Below, piece after piece: positions 1 to 7,120 of a DNA stretch of 13,439 nucleotides (position 1 is its first letter; every line of letters starts with the position of its first letter). The DNA comes from Fen-999 sp964469455 (GTDB lineage Bacteria > Pseudomonadota > Gammaproteobacteria > Burkholderiales > Rhodocyclaceae), in NCBI GenBank assembly GCA_964469455.1, contig CAYXZX010000069.1, positions 1-13,439 of the forward strand, read 5' to 3'. The notes below the pieces were generated by a model, which saw only the letters and a list, made by a program, of their open reading frames with translations, ran no database searches and had not been told where the DNA came from. Made by a program: the position numbers and the translations under genes.

Positions 1-1
1 G

Positions 2-349
2 ATGGATTTCATCTTCATCGAAGGAATGCGCGTCGATGCCCATGTCGGCATCTATGATCGCGAAAAGGCGGCGCCGCAGACGCTGGAAATCCATCTCACT
101 TTCGGTGTTCCCGACGAGGCGGCGCGCGACGATGACATCGCCAAGACCATCGATTACGCGGTGGTGATTGCGCGCATTCGCGCCGAGCTTGCCGAGCGGC
201 ACTTCAATTTGCTGGAAACTCTCGGCGAGTACGTGATCGGGCTGATGCTGGACGAGTTTCGCGCGCCCTGGGTGAAAATTTCCATCGCCAAGCTCGGTAT
301 CGCCCGCGGCGTGCACCGCGTCGGCGTGCAGATCGAGCGCTCGCGCTAG
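2..349 (+). CDS. folB: Dihydroneopterin aldolase FolB
   Basis: This enzyme cleaves 7,8-dihydroneopterin to 6-hydroxymethyl-7,8-dihydropterin and glycolaldehyde in cytosolic folate synthesis. The 115-residue product has the normal length for the family (about 115-120). Visible family marks are the GIYDRE segment with the expected catalytic-region Glu21, Tyr52 in TIDYA, Glu72 in the LLETL pterin-anchoring motif, and Lys97 in the ISIAKLG strand, which matches the catalytic lysine. The ATG at base 2 puts Glu21 at the usual distance from the N-terminus, so it is probably the true start, but its ribosome site lies at or beyond the window edge. It ends TAG, 35 bases before metY, on the same strand, so the two may be co-transcribed. 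Family assignment is confident; the operon link to metY is inference. Confidence 0.93.
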   Translation: MDFIFIEGMRVDAHVGIYDREKAAPQTLEIHLTFGVPDEAARDDDIAKTIDYAVVIARIRAELAERHFNLLETLGEYVIGLMLDEFRAPWVKISIAKLGIARGVHRVGVQIERSR

Positions 350-370
350 AACACCCGGGCGGCGCTTGCC

Positions 371-375
371 AGGAG
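371..375 (+). promoter_or_regulatory. Shine-Dalgarno of metY
   Basis: AGGAG lies nine bases upstream of a GTG at 385. It supports GTG as the metY start, because no ATG with a comparable site is nearby in that frame. Confidence 0.7.
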
Positions 376-384
376 AATGAAGCC

Positions 385-1680
385 GTGAGCTACAAATTCG
401 ATACGCTGACGCTGCATGCCGGCCAGGTGCCCGACAGCCAGTACGGCGCGCGCGCCCAGCCCATCTATCTGACCACCTCGTTCGTCTTCAAGGATGCCGA
501 CCAGGCTGCCTCCCTGTTCAACATGGAGCGGGGCGGGCATGTCTATTCGCGCATCTCGAATCCCACCACGGCGGTGCTGGAAGAACGGATGGCCGCGCTC
601 GAGGGTGGTGTCGGCGCGATCGCCGTCGCCTCCGGGCAGGCGGCGCTGCATCTGGTGGTCGCCACGCTGATGGGCGCGGGCGGTCACATCGTCGCCAGCC
701 GCTCGCTCTACGGCGGCTCGCACAACCTGCTCGAATACACGCTGCCGCGCTTCGGCATTCGCACGACCTTTGTCGATCCGCGCGATCCCGACGCCTGGAG
801 CGCGGCGATTCGCCCCGAGACGCGCCTGCTGTTCGGCGAGACGCTGGGCAATCCGGGCCTCGACGTGCTCGACATTCCGCAAGTCTCGGCCATCGCCCAC
901 GCCAGCGGGTTGCCGCTGCTGGTCGATGCCACCTTCACGACGCCCTACCTGTTGCGGCCGTTCGATCTCGGCGCCGACCTGGTCTTTCACTCCGCCACCA
1001 AGTTCCTCGGTGGTCATGGCGTTGTCATCGGCGGCATCGTCGTCGATTCGGGGCGGTTCGACTGGGCCGCCAGCGGCAAATTCCCCACCCTCAGCGAACC
1101 CTACGAGGGCTTCCACGGCATGAACTTCGCCGACGAGTCCACGGTGGCGGCGTTCCTGCTGCGCGCCCGCCGCGAGGGCCTGCGCGACTTCGGCGCCTGC
1201 CTGAGCCCGATGTCGGCATTCCAGCTTCTTCAGGGGCTGGAAACCCTGCCGCTGCGCATGGCGCGCCAGATCGACAACACGAGACAGGTCGTTGCCCATC
1301 TTGCCGGCCGCACCGGCGCCGACGGCTCCATTGAACGCGTCGTGCATCCCGATCTGCCCGATCATCCGGATCACGCGCTGGCGAAGCGGCTGCTGCCGCG
1401 CGGCAGCAGTTCGGTGTTCACCTTCGATCTCCGCGGCGGCCGTGCCGCCGGCCGCAAGTTCATCGAGGCCCTGCGTGTCTTCTCGCACCTGGCCAATGTC
1501 GGCGACGCCAAGTCGCTGGTCATCCACCCGGCGTCGACCACGCACTTCCGCATGTCCGACGAGGCGCTCGCGGCAGCGGGCATCCATCCGGGCACCATCC
1601 GCCTGTCCATCGGTCTCGAAGATCCCCGGGATCTCATCGACGACATCAATCGCGGTCTGGCCGCCGTGGCGAAGGGGTGA
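385..1680 (+). CDS. metY: O-acetylhomoserine sulfhydrylase (Cys/Met metabolism PLP enzyme)
   Basis: This PLP enzyme of the Cys/Met metabolism (gamma-family) fold forms homocysteine from an acylated homoserine and sulfide, giving direct sulfhydrylation in methionine synthesis. The 431-residue length and the text of the protein fit MetY (about 430) better than the shorter succinyl-dependent MetZ (about 390-400). Visible marks are VYSRISNPT near residue 53 (phosphate-binding Tyr/Arg), the ASGQAA loop, DATFTTPYL, and HSATKFLGGHG, whose Lys206 is the Schiff-base lysine. The C-terminal IRLSIGLEDPRDLI is also typical. It starts at GTG behind a good AGGAG site and is followed after 2 bases by an alpha/beta hydrolase. 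O-acetyl versus O-succinyl preference is inferred from length and similarity. No methionine-specific riboswitch is visible in the 35 bases upstream. Confidence 0.9.
   Translation: MSYKFDTLTLHAGQVPDSQYGARAQPIYLTTSFVFKDADQAASLFNMERGGHVYSRISNPTTAVLEERMAALEGGVGAIAVASGQAALHLVVATLMGAGGHIVASRSLYGGSHNLLEYTLPRFGIRTTFVDPRDPDAWSAAIRPETRLLFGETLGNPGLDVLDIPQVSAIAHASGLPLLVDATFTTPYLLRPFDLGADLVFHSATKFLGGHGVVIGGIVVDSGRFDWAASGKFPTLSEPYEGFHGMNFADESTVAAFLLRARREGLRDFGACLSPMSAFQLLQGLETLPLRMARQIDNTRQVVAHLAGRTGADGSIERVVHPDLPDHPDHALAKRLLPRGSSSVFTFDLRGGRAAGRKFIEALRVFSHLANVGDAKSLVIHPASTTHFRMSDEALAAAGIHPGTIRLSIGLEDPRDLIDDINRGLAAVAKG
1671..1677 (+). promoter_or_regulatory. Shine-Dalgarno of the alpha/beta hydrolase, inside the metY end
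   Basis: GAAGGGG covers the last codons of metY and lies five bases before ATG 1683. It decides against the alternative in-frame GTG at 1677, which would overlap the ribosome site itself. Confidence 0.6.
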
Positions 1681-1682
1681 GC

Positions 1683-2486
1683 ATGGATATCGGCGTCGCC
1701 GGGCAGTCCGCTTTTGTCTATGCCGGCGGCAAGTCGCCTGAGGTGGAACGGATCGCCGCGCAGCCCGTGATAGTGTTCATCCACGGCGCGCAGCAGGACC
1801 ATTCCTGCTGGACGCTGCAAAGCCGCTGGTTCGCGCATCACGGCTTTTCGGTGTTGGCGCCGGACCTGCCGGGACACGGTCGCAGCGGCGGCGCGCCGCT
1901 GGCCAGCATCGAGGCGCTGGCCGACTGGATTGTCGCGCTGCTCGACGCCATCGGCGTCGCCCGGGCCTGCCTGGTCGGCCACAGCATGGGTTCGCTGGTG
2001 GCGCTCGAGGTCGCCGCGCGTCATCCGCGACGCGTGGCGAAAATCGCGCTGATCGGCTCCGCCGTACCCATGCCGGTCGCCGAGCCGCTGCTCGACGCCG
2101 CCAGGCATGACGAACCGAAGGCCGTGGCGATGATCAACAATTTCTCGTATTCGGCGAGCGCCCAGATCGGCCGCAACGCCGTGCCCGGCCTGTGGCTGCT
2201 CGGCGTCAACCAGCGCCTCATGGAGCGCCAGCGGCCAGGCGTGTTCGGCACCGACATGTCCGCCTGCAATGCCTACGCGCGCAGCCTCGACAGCCTTGCC
2301 GCCATCGCCGTGCCGGTACTGGTCATCGCCGGCGGCCAGGACCGCATGACGCCGCCGAAGGCGTCCAAGGCCATCGCCGCCGCAATCCCGGGCGCCCGCC
2401 TGACCGTCATTCCCGGCAGCGGTCACGCCCTGATGGCCGAAGCGCCGGATGCCGTGCTCGACAGCCTCAGGGATTTCTTCGCGTGA
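1683..2486 (+). CDS. Alpha/beta-fold hydrolase, substrate unknown
   Basis: A complete 267-residue alpha/beta hydrolase with all active-site elements. It has the oxyanion-hole HG in VIVFIHGAQQDHSCW, the PGHGRSGG segment, the nucleophile elbow GHSMG with Ser101, an acid in GGQDRMTPP (Asp220), and the catalytic His248 in PGSGHALMAE. It shows no signal peptide and is probably cytosolic. The ATG at 1683 is preferred over GTG 1677 because of the Shine-Dalgarno at 1671-1677. It starts 2 bases after the metY stop, so translation is probably coupled to metY. That suggests, but does not show, a role near sulfur amino acid metabolism. It is too short for, and unlike, homoserine acetyltransferase MetX. 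The substrate cannot be told from sequence; esterase, lactonase or thioesterase activity are all possible. Confidence 0.85.
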   Translation: MDIGVAGQSAFVYAGGKSPEVERIAAQPVIVFIHGAQQDHSCWTLQSRWFAHHGFSVLAPDLPGHGRSGGAPLASIEALADWIVALLDAIGVARACLVGHSMGSLVALEVAARHPRRVAKIALIGSAVPMPVAEPLLDAARHDEPKAVAMINNFSYSASAQIGRNAVPGLWLLGVNQRLMERQRPGVFGTDMSACNAYARSLDSLAAIAVPVLVIAGGQDRMTPPKASKAIAAAIPGARLTVIPGSGHALMAEAPDAVLDSLRDFFA

Positions 2487-2540
2487 ACGCGGCGTGGCGC
2501 GACGGCTGACTTTCGAGAAGGTCGACGCTGGCCACCACTG

Positions 2541-2582
2541 GCCGGTCCCTCGTCCTTCCGGGCTGACGGACAGGGAGCCGGC
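2541..2582 (+). other. Long imperfect stem-loop in the intergenic region
   Basis: Bases 2541-2555 pair with 2568-2582 to give about 14 base pairs, interrupted by a single bulged base on each arm (C2551 and G2577). The loop is 12 bases (2556-2567). It lies between the hydrolase stop (2486) and the kinase start (2725) and directly precedes a second hairpin. It could be a 3'-end structure, part of a kinase leader, or chance pairing in GC-rich DNA. I recognise no known RNA family. Confidence 0.4.
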
Positions 2583-2586
2583 TCAA

Positions 2587-2615
2587 CCGACCGTAAGCCG
2601 TACGGTTCGGCTTTT
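2587..2615 (+). terminator. Possible intrinsic terminator after the folB-metY-hydrolase genes
   Basis: CCGA-CCGTA (2587-2595) pairs with TACGGTTCGG (2601-2610) over 9 base pairs with one bulged T and a 5-base loop, followed by CTTTTA. The T run is short, so termination would be weak. An alternative stem, AAGCCG (2595-2600) with CGGCTT (2608-2613), uses the same 3' arm and excludes the first. It is placed correctly to end transcription of the upstream genes, about 100 bases past the hydrolase stop. Confidence 0.35.
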
Positions 2616-2724
2616 ATCCAGTATGCTGTCCGAAAGTCTATCGATAACCTCGGGCGGTACAGGCAGTGAGACGTGTGCAAACGTTTAGCGGACGCAAGCT
2701 AGCCAGTCGGGACGGTCGGTCCAA

Positions 2725-5073
2725 TTGAGCGATTTCCAGGCGAGCGCGACACCATCGGGGAAACTTGGTCGGACGTTATGGGCGACGGCGCTGGGCGTGG
2801 TCGCGCTCGTCGTTGTCTTTGCGTTCTTCATCAGCGCCCAGGAGAAACACCACCGGGCCCATGAACAACTCACCACGTCGTTTATCCTTTCCGACGAACT
2901 GCGCCAGTCGTCCGACGACCTCACCCGGATGGTGCGCACCTACGTGGCGACTGGCAACCCGCGCTTCAAGGCGCAATTCCAGGAAATCCTCGACATTCGC
3001 GACGGCAAGGCGCCGCGTCCCTGGCAACTAGGGGATATCTACTGGGATCTGGTCCTCGATGACAGCCAGCGTCCCGTCGCGTCCGGCCCCCCGGCGGCCT
3101 TGCTCGACCTGATGCGCCAGGCGGGATTCACCCCGGCCGAGTTTTCCCTGCTCAATGAAGCCAAGACCGCTTCCGATGCCTTGACCAGGATCGAATTTGC
3201 GGCAATGGCCCTCATCGAGTCCGATACCAGTGCCGATGCACGTCTCAGGGCGAGCCTGTCACTCCACGACGACGCCTACCACCAGGCGAAGGCGGGCATC
3301 ATGCGGGCGATCGCGAAATTCGACACCATGGTGAAGGAAAGAAACTTGGCAGCCGTGCAGGCTGCCGAGGCCCTGGTCAGCCAGTTGCGCCTGCTCGTCA
3401 TCCTGTTGGCGGCCATTCTGTCCTTCCTGCTGTGGCGCCTGTTTCGCATGATCAATGAGGAAAAGCTTGCCAGGGAAGCCGGGGAATCGTTCTATCGCTC
3501 CGTCGCCGACAACGGACAGACCCTGATCTGGATGGCGGGAAGCGATCGGCAGTGTTTCTACTTCAACAAGCCGTGGCTCGACTTCACCGGCCGGACGCTC
3601 GAGCAGGAATGTGGCAACGGTTGGACGGCACGGGTACATCCCGACGACTTCCGACGCGACCTTGATGTCTATGCAGGCGCGTTCGACCGGCGCGAGCCAT
3701 TCTCCAGGGAATATCGCCTGAAACACCATTCGGGCGAATACCGCTGGATCCTCGAAGAGGGCACTCCCAGGTACGGTGCCGACCGTAGCTTCCTTGGCTA
3801 TGTCGGCCATTGCATGGACATCACGGGCCTCAAGCAGGCCCAGCAGGTTCTCGCCAATTATCGCGACGATCTTGAACTGCAGGTCCGGCAGCGCACTCTC
3901 GAACTGACCCGGGCCAAGGAGGCCGCTGAAGCCGCCAACGTCGCCAAGACGGCTTTTCTGGCCAACATGAGCCACGAAATCCGCACGCCATTGAACGCCA
4001 TCACGGGCATGGTGCACCTCCTGCGACGGGGCGGCGTCACCCCGCAGCAGGCCGACAGGCTCACCAAGATCGAGCGGGCGGGCGAACACCTGCTGGAAAT
4101 CATCAATGCCATCCTCGAATTGTCCAAGATCGATGCCGGGAAGATGGCCCTGGACGAAACCGTGGTGTGCGTCGAGGAAATGATCGAGAACGTGGTCAGC
4201 ATCATCGGTCCCAGGATCGAGGCGAAGGGGCTGACGCTGGAAACCGATGTTTCGCCCATGCCGCTTGGCCTCGTGGGCGACCGCACACGACTGCAGCAGG
4301 CGCTTCTCAACTACCTGGGCAATGCCGTCAAGTTCACCGATTCAGGCCACATCGAGTTGCGTGCGCGCGTCGCGGAAGACGCACCTGATCACAGCCTGCT
4401 GCGCTTCGAGGTCACCGATACCGGAACCGGCATTGCCCCGGACGTTATGCCCCGCCTGTTCTCGGCCTTCGAGCAGGCAGACAACTCCATCACCCGCAAG
4501 TACGGGGGAACCGGGCTCGGACTGGCCATCACCCGGCGTTTTGCCCAACTGATGGGAGGAGAAACCGGCGTGACCAGTCAGCCGGGCAAGGGCAGCACCT
4601 TCTGGCTGACCGTCCGGTTGCACAAGAGCGGCACCGCCTGCCGCCCGGCAAGCGCCGATGCGGCAACCGATGCCGAGGCGACCCTGAAGCGTTCCTTCGC
4701 GGGGACACATATCCTGCTGGCCGAGGATGAACCGGTCAACCGGGAAGTTTCCCTGTACATGCTCGAGGACGTGGAACTGAGCGTGGATGTCGCGGAGGAT
4801 GGGGCTCAGGCGCTAGACCTTGCCGCCAAGCGCGATTACGCCCTGATCCTGATGGACATGCAGATGCCGAACATGGACGGACTGGAAGCGACTCGGCGCA
4901 TCCGGCAACTGCGGAAGGACAAGCGCGTTCCGATCCTGGCGATGACGGCCAATGCTTTCGCGGAAGATCGGGCAAGGTGCGCTGAAGCCGGCATGGATGA
5001 TTTCATTGCCAAGCCGGTGGATGCCGAAACCTTGTACATGACGCTGTTAAAGTGGCTGAAACGACAGGGCTGA
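2725..5073 (+). CDS. Membrane-bound hybrid sensor histidine kinase (PAS-HisKA-HATPase-REC)
   Basis: A 782-residue inner-membrane hybrid sensor kinase. In order: a transmembrane segment at about 18-38; a mostly helical extracytoplasmic domain at 39-220 with the conspicuous stretch DELRQSSDDLTRM near 57-69; a second membrane segment at about 221-240; a PAS domain at about 256-368; and a coiled-coil-like linker. HisKA follows with phospho-acceptor His417 in MSHEIRTPLN, then the HATPase with N-box Asn529/Asn533, G1 DTGTGI (565-570) and G2 GGTGLGLA. The C-terminal receiver has acidic pair Glu667/Asp668, phospho-acceptor Asp711 in MDMQMP and Lys763. All catalytic residues are present. No Hpt or output domain follows, so phosphate must pass to an unlinked partner. 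The start is TTG: an in-frame TAG at 2686-2688 blocks extension, no ATG or GTG lies between, and later starts would cut the first membrane helix. The signal sensed is unknown. Confidence 0.9.
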   Translation: MSDFQASATPSGKLGRTLWATALGVVALVVVFAFFISAQEKHHRAHEQLTTSFILSDELRQSSDDLTRMVRTYVATGNPRFKAQFQEILDIRDGKAPRPWQLGDIYWDLVLDDSQRPVASGPPAALLDLMRQAGFTPAEFSLLNEAKTASDALTRIEFAAMALIESDTSADARLRASLSLHDDAYHQAKAGIMRAIAKFDTMVKERNLAAVQAAEALVSQLRLLVILLAAILSFLLWRLFRMINEEKLAREAGESFYRSVADNGQTLIWMAGSDRQCFYFNKPWLDFTGRTLEQECGNGWTARVHPDDFRRDLDVYAGAFDRREPFSREYRLKHHSGEYRWILEEGTPRYGADRSFLGYVGHCMDITGLKQAQQVLANYRDDLELQVRQRTLELTRAKEAAEAANVAKTAFLANMSHEIRTPLNAITGMVHLLRRGGVTPQQADRLTKIERAGEHLLEIINAILELSKIDAGKMALDETVVCVEEMIENVVSIIGPRIEAKGLTLETDVSPMPLGLVGDRTRLQQALLNYLGNAVKFTDSGHIELRARVAEDAPDHSLLRFEVTDTGTGIAPDVMPRLFSAFEQADNSITRKYGGTGLGLAITRRFAQLMGGETGVTSQPGKGSTFWLTVRLHKSGTACRPASADAATDAEATLKRSFAGTHILLAEDEPVNREVSLYMLEDVELSVDVAEDGAQALDLAAKRDYALILMDMQMPNMDGLEATRRIRQLRKDKRVPILAMTANAFAEDRARCAEAGMDDFIAKPVDAETLYMTLLKWLKRQG

Positions 5074-5211
5074 CTTGCAGCCGTCAGAATATCGGTTCCG
5101 CGACACCCTTGCCGCCTCCCGCATCAAGCGTGACGCAGCGACCCGGTGGGGGGATGACCAGACCCGGAAGAAGCAACGGACCGGATTGGCGCGCGGCTTG
5201 CCGTCCCATGA
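5074..5211. other. Convergent intergenic region
   Basis: These 138 bases separate the tail-to-tail kinase (+) and acyl-CoA ligase (-) genes. I see only small stems near the kinase stop (GGCTG 5068-5072 with CAGCC 5078-5082, or the competing CTGAC/GTCAG pair at 5070-5074 and 5083-5087). There is no T run on either strand. The heptamer GACCCGG occurs twice. No gene or clear bidirectional terminator is visible. Confidence 0.5.
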
Positions 5212-6564
5212 CTAACTCCACACCCCTGTTCGGCGATCCTCGACGCGCTTGGCCTTGTGCGTGGCGCGGGGCAGGGTGTCGGGCGGCAGGATGTGCACGG
5301 TGGCGGTGACGCCGGTCACGGATTTCAGGTGGCGGTTGAAACGGGTCGCGAGTTCCTCGTCGCCGCCGACATAACTTGCCGCGCGCTCGACCTCGACGGT
5401 GAGGTGGTCGAGATGGTTTTCGCGCTCGACGATCAGCTTGTACTCGCCGCTGAAGTCGTGATCCTTGCGGGCGATGGCCTCGATATCGCTGGGGAACAGG
5501 TTCACGCCCTTGATGATGAGCATGTCGTCGAGCCGACCGTGAACGCCTTGCAGGCGGATCGAGGTGCGGCCGCAGGTGCAGGGCTCCGAAGTGAAGGAGA
5601 CGATGTCGCCGGTGCGGAAGCGGATCATCGGCCGGGCGGCTTTCTTCAGCGTGGTCAGCACCAGTTCGCCCCTGCCGCCTTCGGGCACCGGCTCGCCGGT
5701 GTCGAGGTCCAGCACCTCGACCAGGATGTGATCCTCGGCCCAGTGGAGTCCGTCCTTCGATTCGCACATGCCCGCGCAGGCGCCGAAGATGTCCGAAAGT
5801 CCATAGTAGTCGTACACCGAGGCGCCCCAGAGATCCTCGATGCGCCGGCGCGTCTCCGGAATCGAGCCACCCGGCTCGCCGGCGACGAAAATGCGCTTGA
5901 TGTTGAGGTCGCGCTTGAGGTCGATCCCCTCCTTGATTGCCGTTTCGCCGAGATACCAGGCATACGAAGGCGTGGTCCAGATGGCGGTGACCTGGAACTG
6001 CCGCGCGATCGCCAGCAGGCGCTCCGAGGGCACTGTGCCGGCATGGATGCACAGGGCACCGAGCTTCTGGGCGCCGAGCACGCAGGGGCCGCCGACGAAC
6101 AGCGAAAAGTTCAGTGAGTGGCAATAGCGGTCTTCCGGACGCAGGCCCGAGGACCAGAACTGGCGGGCCTCGTAGTCGATCCAGTCGTCGAAGTCCTGCG
6201 CGGTGAATGGCGATGCGGTCGGCACGCCGGTCGAGCCGCTGGAGGCGGAGATATAGATGATTTCACGCTCGGGAACGGCGACGATGTCGCCGAAAGGTTC
6301 CGCCGCCAGCTGCCGTTCGCGCAGGATCTGCTTGTCGATGAACGGGAAGCGTCGGAGGTCGTCCAGGCACGTCACGTGCGAGGGATGCACGCCGGCCGCG
6401 TCGAAGCTCCGGCGGTAGTAGGGCGAGTGGCTGTAGGCGTGCTGCAGATGCGCCTGGAGCAGCCGGAGTTTCAGGGCATCCCACTGCGCGCGCGGCTGGG
6501 TCTCGAGCCTGGCATCCCAGTATTTCGCATCACTGGGCGGGTGACGGTCGGAAATCGCTTCCAT
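5212..6564 (-). CDS. PaaK-like AMP-forming acyl-CoA ligase (phenylacetate-CoA ligase family)
   Basis: A 450-residue member of the adenylate-forming PaaK/CapK family, which couples an aromatic or other carboxylate to CoA through an acyl-AMP. Visible parts are the P-loop SASSGSTGVPT (106-116), the TTPSYAWYL segment (197-205), GEPGGSIPETR (229-239), the aromatic motif YDYYGLSD (251-258), GLHWAEDH (272-279), RFRTGDI with ribose-binding Asp320, the hinge GRLDDMLIIKGVN (343-355), and a C-terminal KAKR whose lysine (437 or 439) suits the adenylation role. The length is typical of the family (about 430-450). The GEPGG segment and the cysteines at 263, 267, 329 and 331 differ from my recollection of textbook phenylacetate ligases, and no other paa genes are near, so the substrate is uncertain. 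ATG 6564 has GGAG at 6570-6573. It follows dsbB after 54 bases. Confidence 0.85.
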   Translation of the reverse strand: MEAISDRHPPSDAKYWDARLETQPRAQWDALKLRLLQAHLQHAYSHSPYYRRSFDAAGVHPSHVTCLDDLRRFPFIDKQILRERQLAAEPFGDIVAVPEREIIYISASSGSTGVPTASPFTAQDFDDWIDYEARQFWSSGLRPEDRYCHSLNFSLFVGGPCVLGAQKLGALCIHAGTVPSERLLAIARQFQVTAIWTTPSYAWYLGETAIKEGIDLKRDLNIKRIFVAGEPGGSIPETRRRIEDLWGASVYDYYGLSDIFGACAGMCESKDGLHWAEDHILVEVLDLDTGEPVPEGGRGELVLTTLKKAARPMIRFRTGDIVSFTSEPCTCGRTSIRLQGVHGRLDDMLIIKGVNLFPSDIEAIARKDHDFSGEYKLIVERENHLDHLTVEVERAASYVGGDEELATRFNRHLKSVTGVTATVHILPPDTLPRATHKAKRVEDRRTGVWS

Positions 6565-6569
6565 GTTGG

Positions 6570-6573
6570 CTCC
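6570..6573 (-). promoter_or_regulatory. Shine-Dalgarno of the PaaK-like ligase
   Basis: On the minus strand GGAG lies five bases before ATG 6564. This fixes the start and shows the ligase can be translated independently of dsbB. Confidence 0.6.
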
Positions 6574-6603
6574 GCGGTCGGGGGAAGAGGGATGAACCTT
6601 GCC

Positions 6604-6618
6604 GGCCCCGGCGGGGCC
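6604..6618 (-). other. GC-only hairpin immediately after the dsbB stop
   Basis: GGCCCC-GCC-GGGGCC reads as a perfect 6-base-pair stem with a 3-base loop on the minus strand, directly abutting the dsbB stop codon. No T run follows, so it is not a standard intrinsic terminator. It could protect the 3' end of upstream mRNA or lower readthrough into the ligase gene. Confidence 0.35.
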
Positions 6619-7119
6619 TCAACGCATCCGGGCCATTGCGCGGAGCGCCACCAGCAGGAACAGTGCGAACCAGCCGAGCGACCATTCGGCGATCGACAGG
6701 CCGAGGAATCTCCAGGCCGGGTCGGAGCACAGGCCGCTCGCTTTGAACAGGAGCGGCAGCATCTCGCCGGCCCGGTCGACCATGTCCTCCCACCAGGTCG
6801 GATAGGGGGAGCAGTTGGTCGACGGCGCGAAGCGCTGGATCCACACCTGATAGCCGGCGACGAAAACCCCGGTACCGGCGACCAGCGCCATCGGCAGCGC
6901 CGCCAGGCGCGAGGCGAGCGGGCGGGCCGCCAACGCCAGCCCGATGGCGGCGACGAGACCCAGCGCCAGGTAAAGCGCCCGCTGGATGATGCAGAGCGGG
7001 CAGGCGGCCAGCCTCATCAGCTCGGCGAGCAGCAGGCCGACCAGCACCAGCGACAGGCTGGCGACGAGGACGAACAGGAACGGGGTACGGCGCGATGCCA
7101 CCGATGTTGCCGTAGCCAA
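6619..7119 (-). CDS. dsbB: Disulfide bond formation protein DsbB
   Basis: DsbB is an inner-membrane quinone reductase that reoxidises periplasmic DsbA and so drives disulfide formation. With a TTG start at 7119 the product has 166 residues, matching the family (about 165-175). It shows four hydrophobic segments (about 14-32, 46-64, 72-93 and 143-160), the quinone-proximal pair Cys40/Cys43 in CPLCIIQR, and the second periplasmic pair Cys103 (NCSPYP) and Cys131 (GLCSDP). The frame stays open upstream, but that part overlaps ybaK and is not DsbB-like. TTG is favoured because AGGG sits nine bases upstream and ybaK stops one base before; GTG 7101 has no ribosome site. No dsbA is in the window. A hairpin over the ribosome site suggests coupling to ybaK translation. 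Confidence 0.9.
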   Translation of the reverse strand: MATATSVASRRTPFLFVLVASLSLVLVGLLLAELMRLAACPLCIIQRALYLALGLVAAIGLALAARPLASRLAALPMALVAGTGVFVAGYQVWIQRFAPSTNCSPYPTWWEDMVDRAGEMLPLLFKASGLCSDPAWRFLGLSIAEWSLGWFALFLLVALRAMARMR

Positions 7120-7120
7120 T

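Noticed and set aside
346..1587. 413-codon open frame on the minus strand opposite metY, and another at 1371-2426
   Set aside because: Low-complexity Arg/Gly/Ala-rich translations with no domain, fully antisense to well recognised genes; typical of GC-rich DNA.
1683..2486. Alpha/beta hydrolase as homoserine O-acetyltransferase MetX
   Set aside because: It is about 100 residues shorter than MetX and lacks the MetX text around the nucleophile, despite its tempting position after metY.
2575..2584. Palindrome GAGCCGGCTC as an operator
   Set aside because: It overlaps the larger stem-loop and is a short GC palindrome expected by chance; no second copy or promoter is recognisable.
2614..2648. Sigma-70 promoter for the kinase around TATGCT (2622-2627) or TATCGA (2639-2644)
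   Set aside because: No acceptable -35 element at the right spacing for either; calling it would be guesswork.
2623..2688. 21-codon frame starting ATG 2623
   Set aside because: No ribosome site, no recognisable peptide, and it lies in the structured leader region.
5084..6124. Long minus-strand frame inside the ligase gene, and plus-strand frames at 5257-6117 and 6118-7218
   Set aside because: Out-of-frame shadows of the ligase and dsbB region; the PaaK-like frame carries all the conserved motifs.
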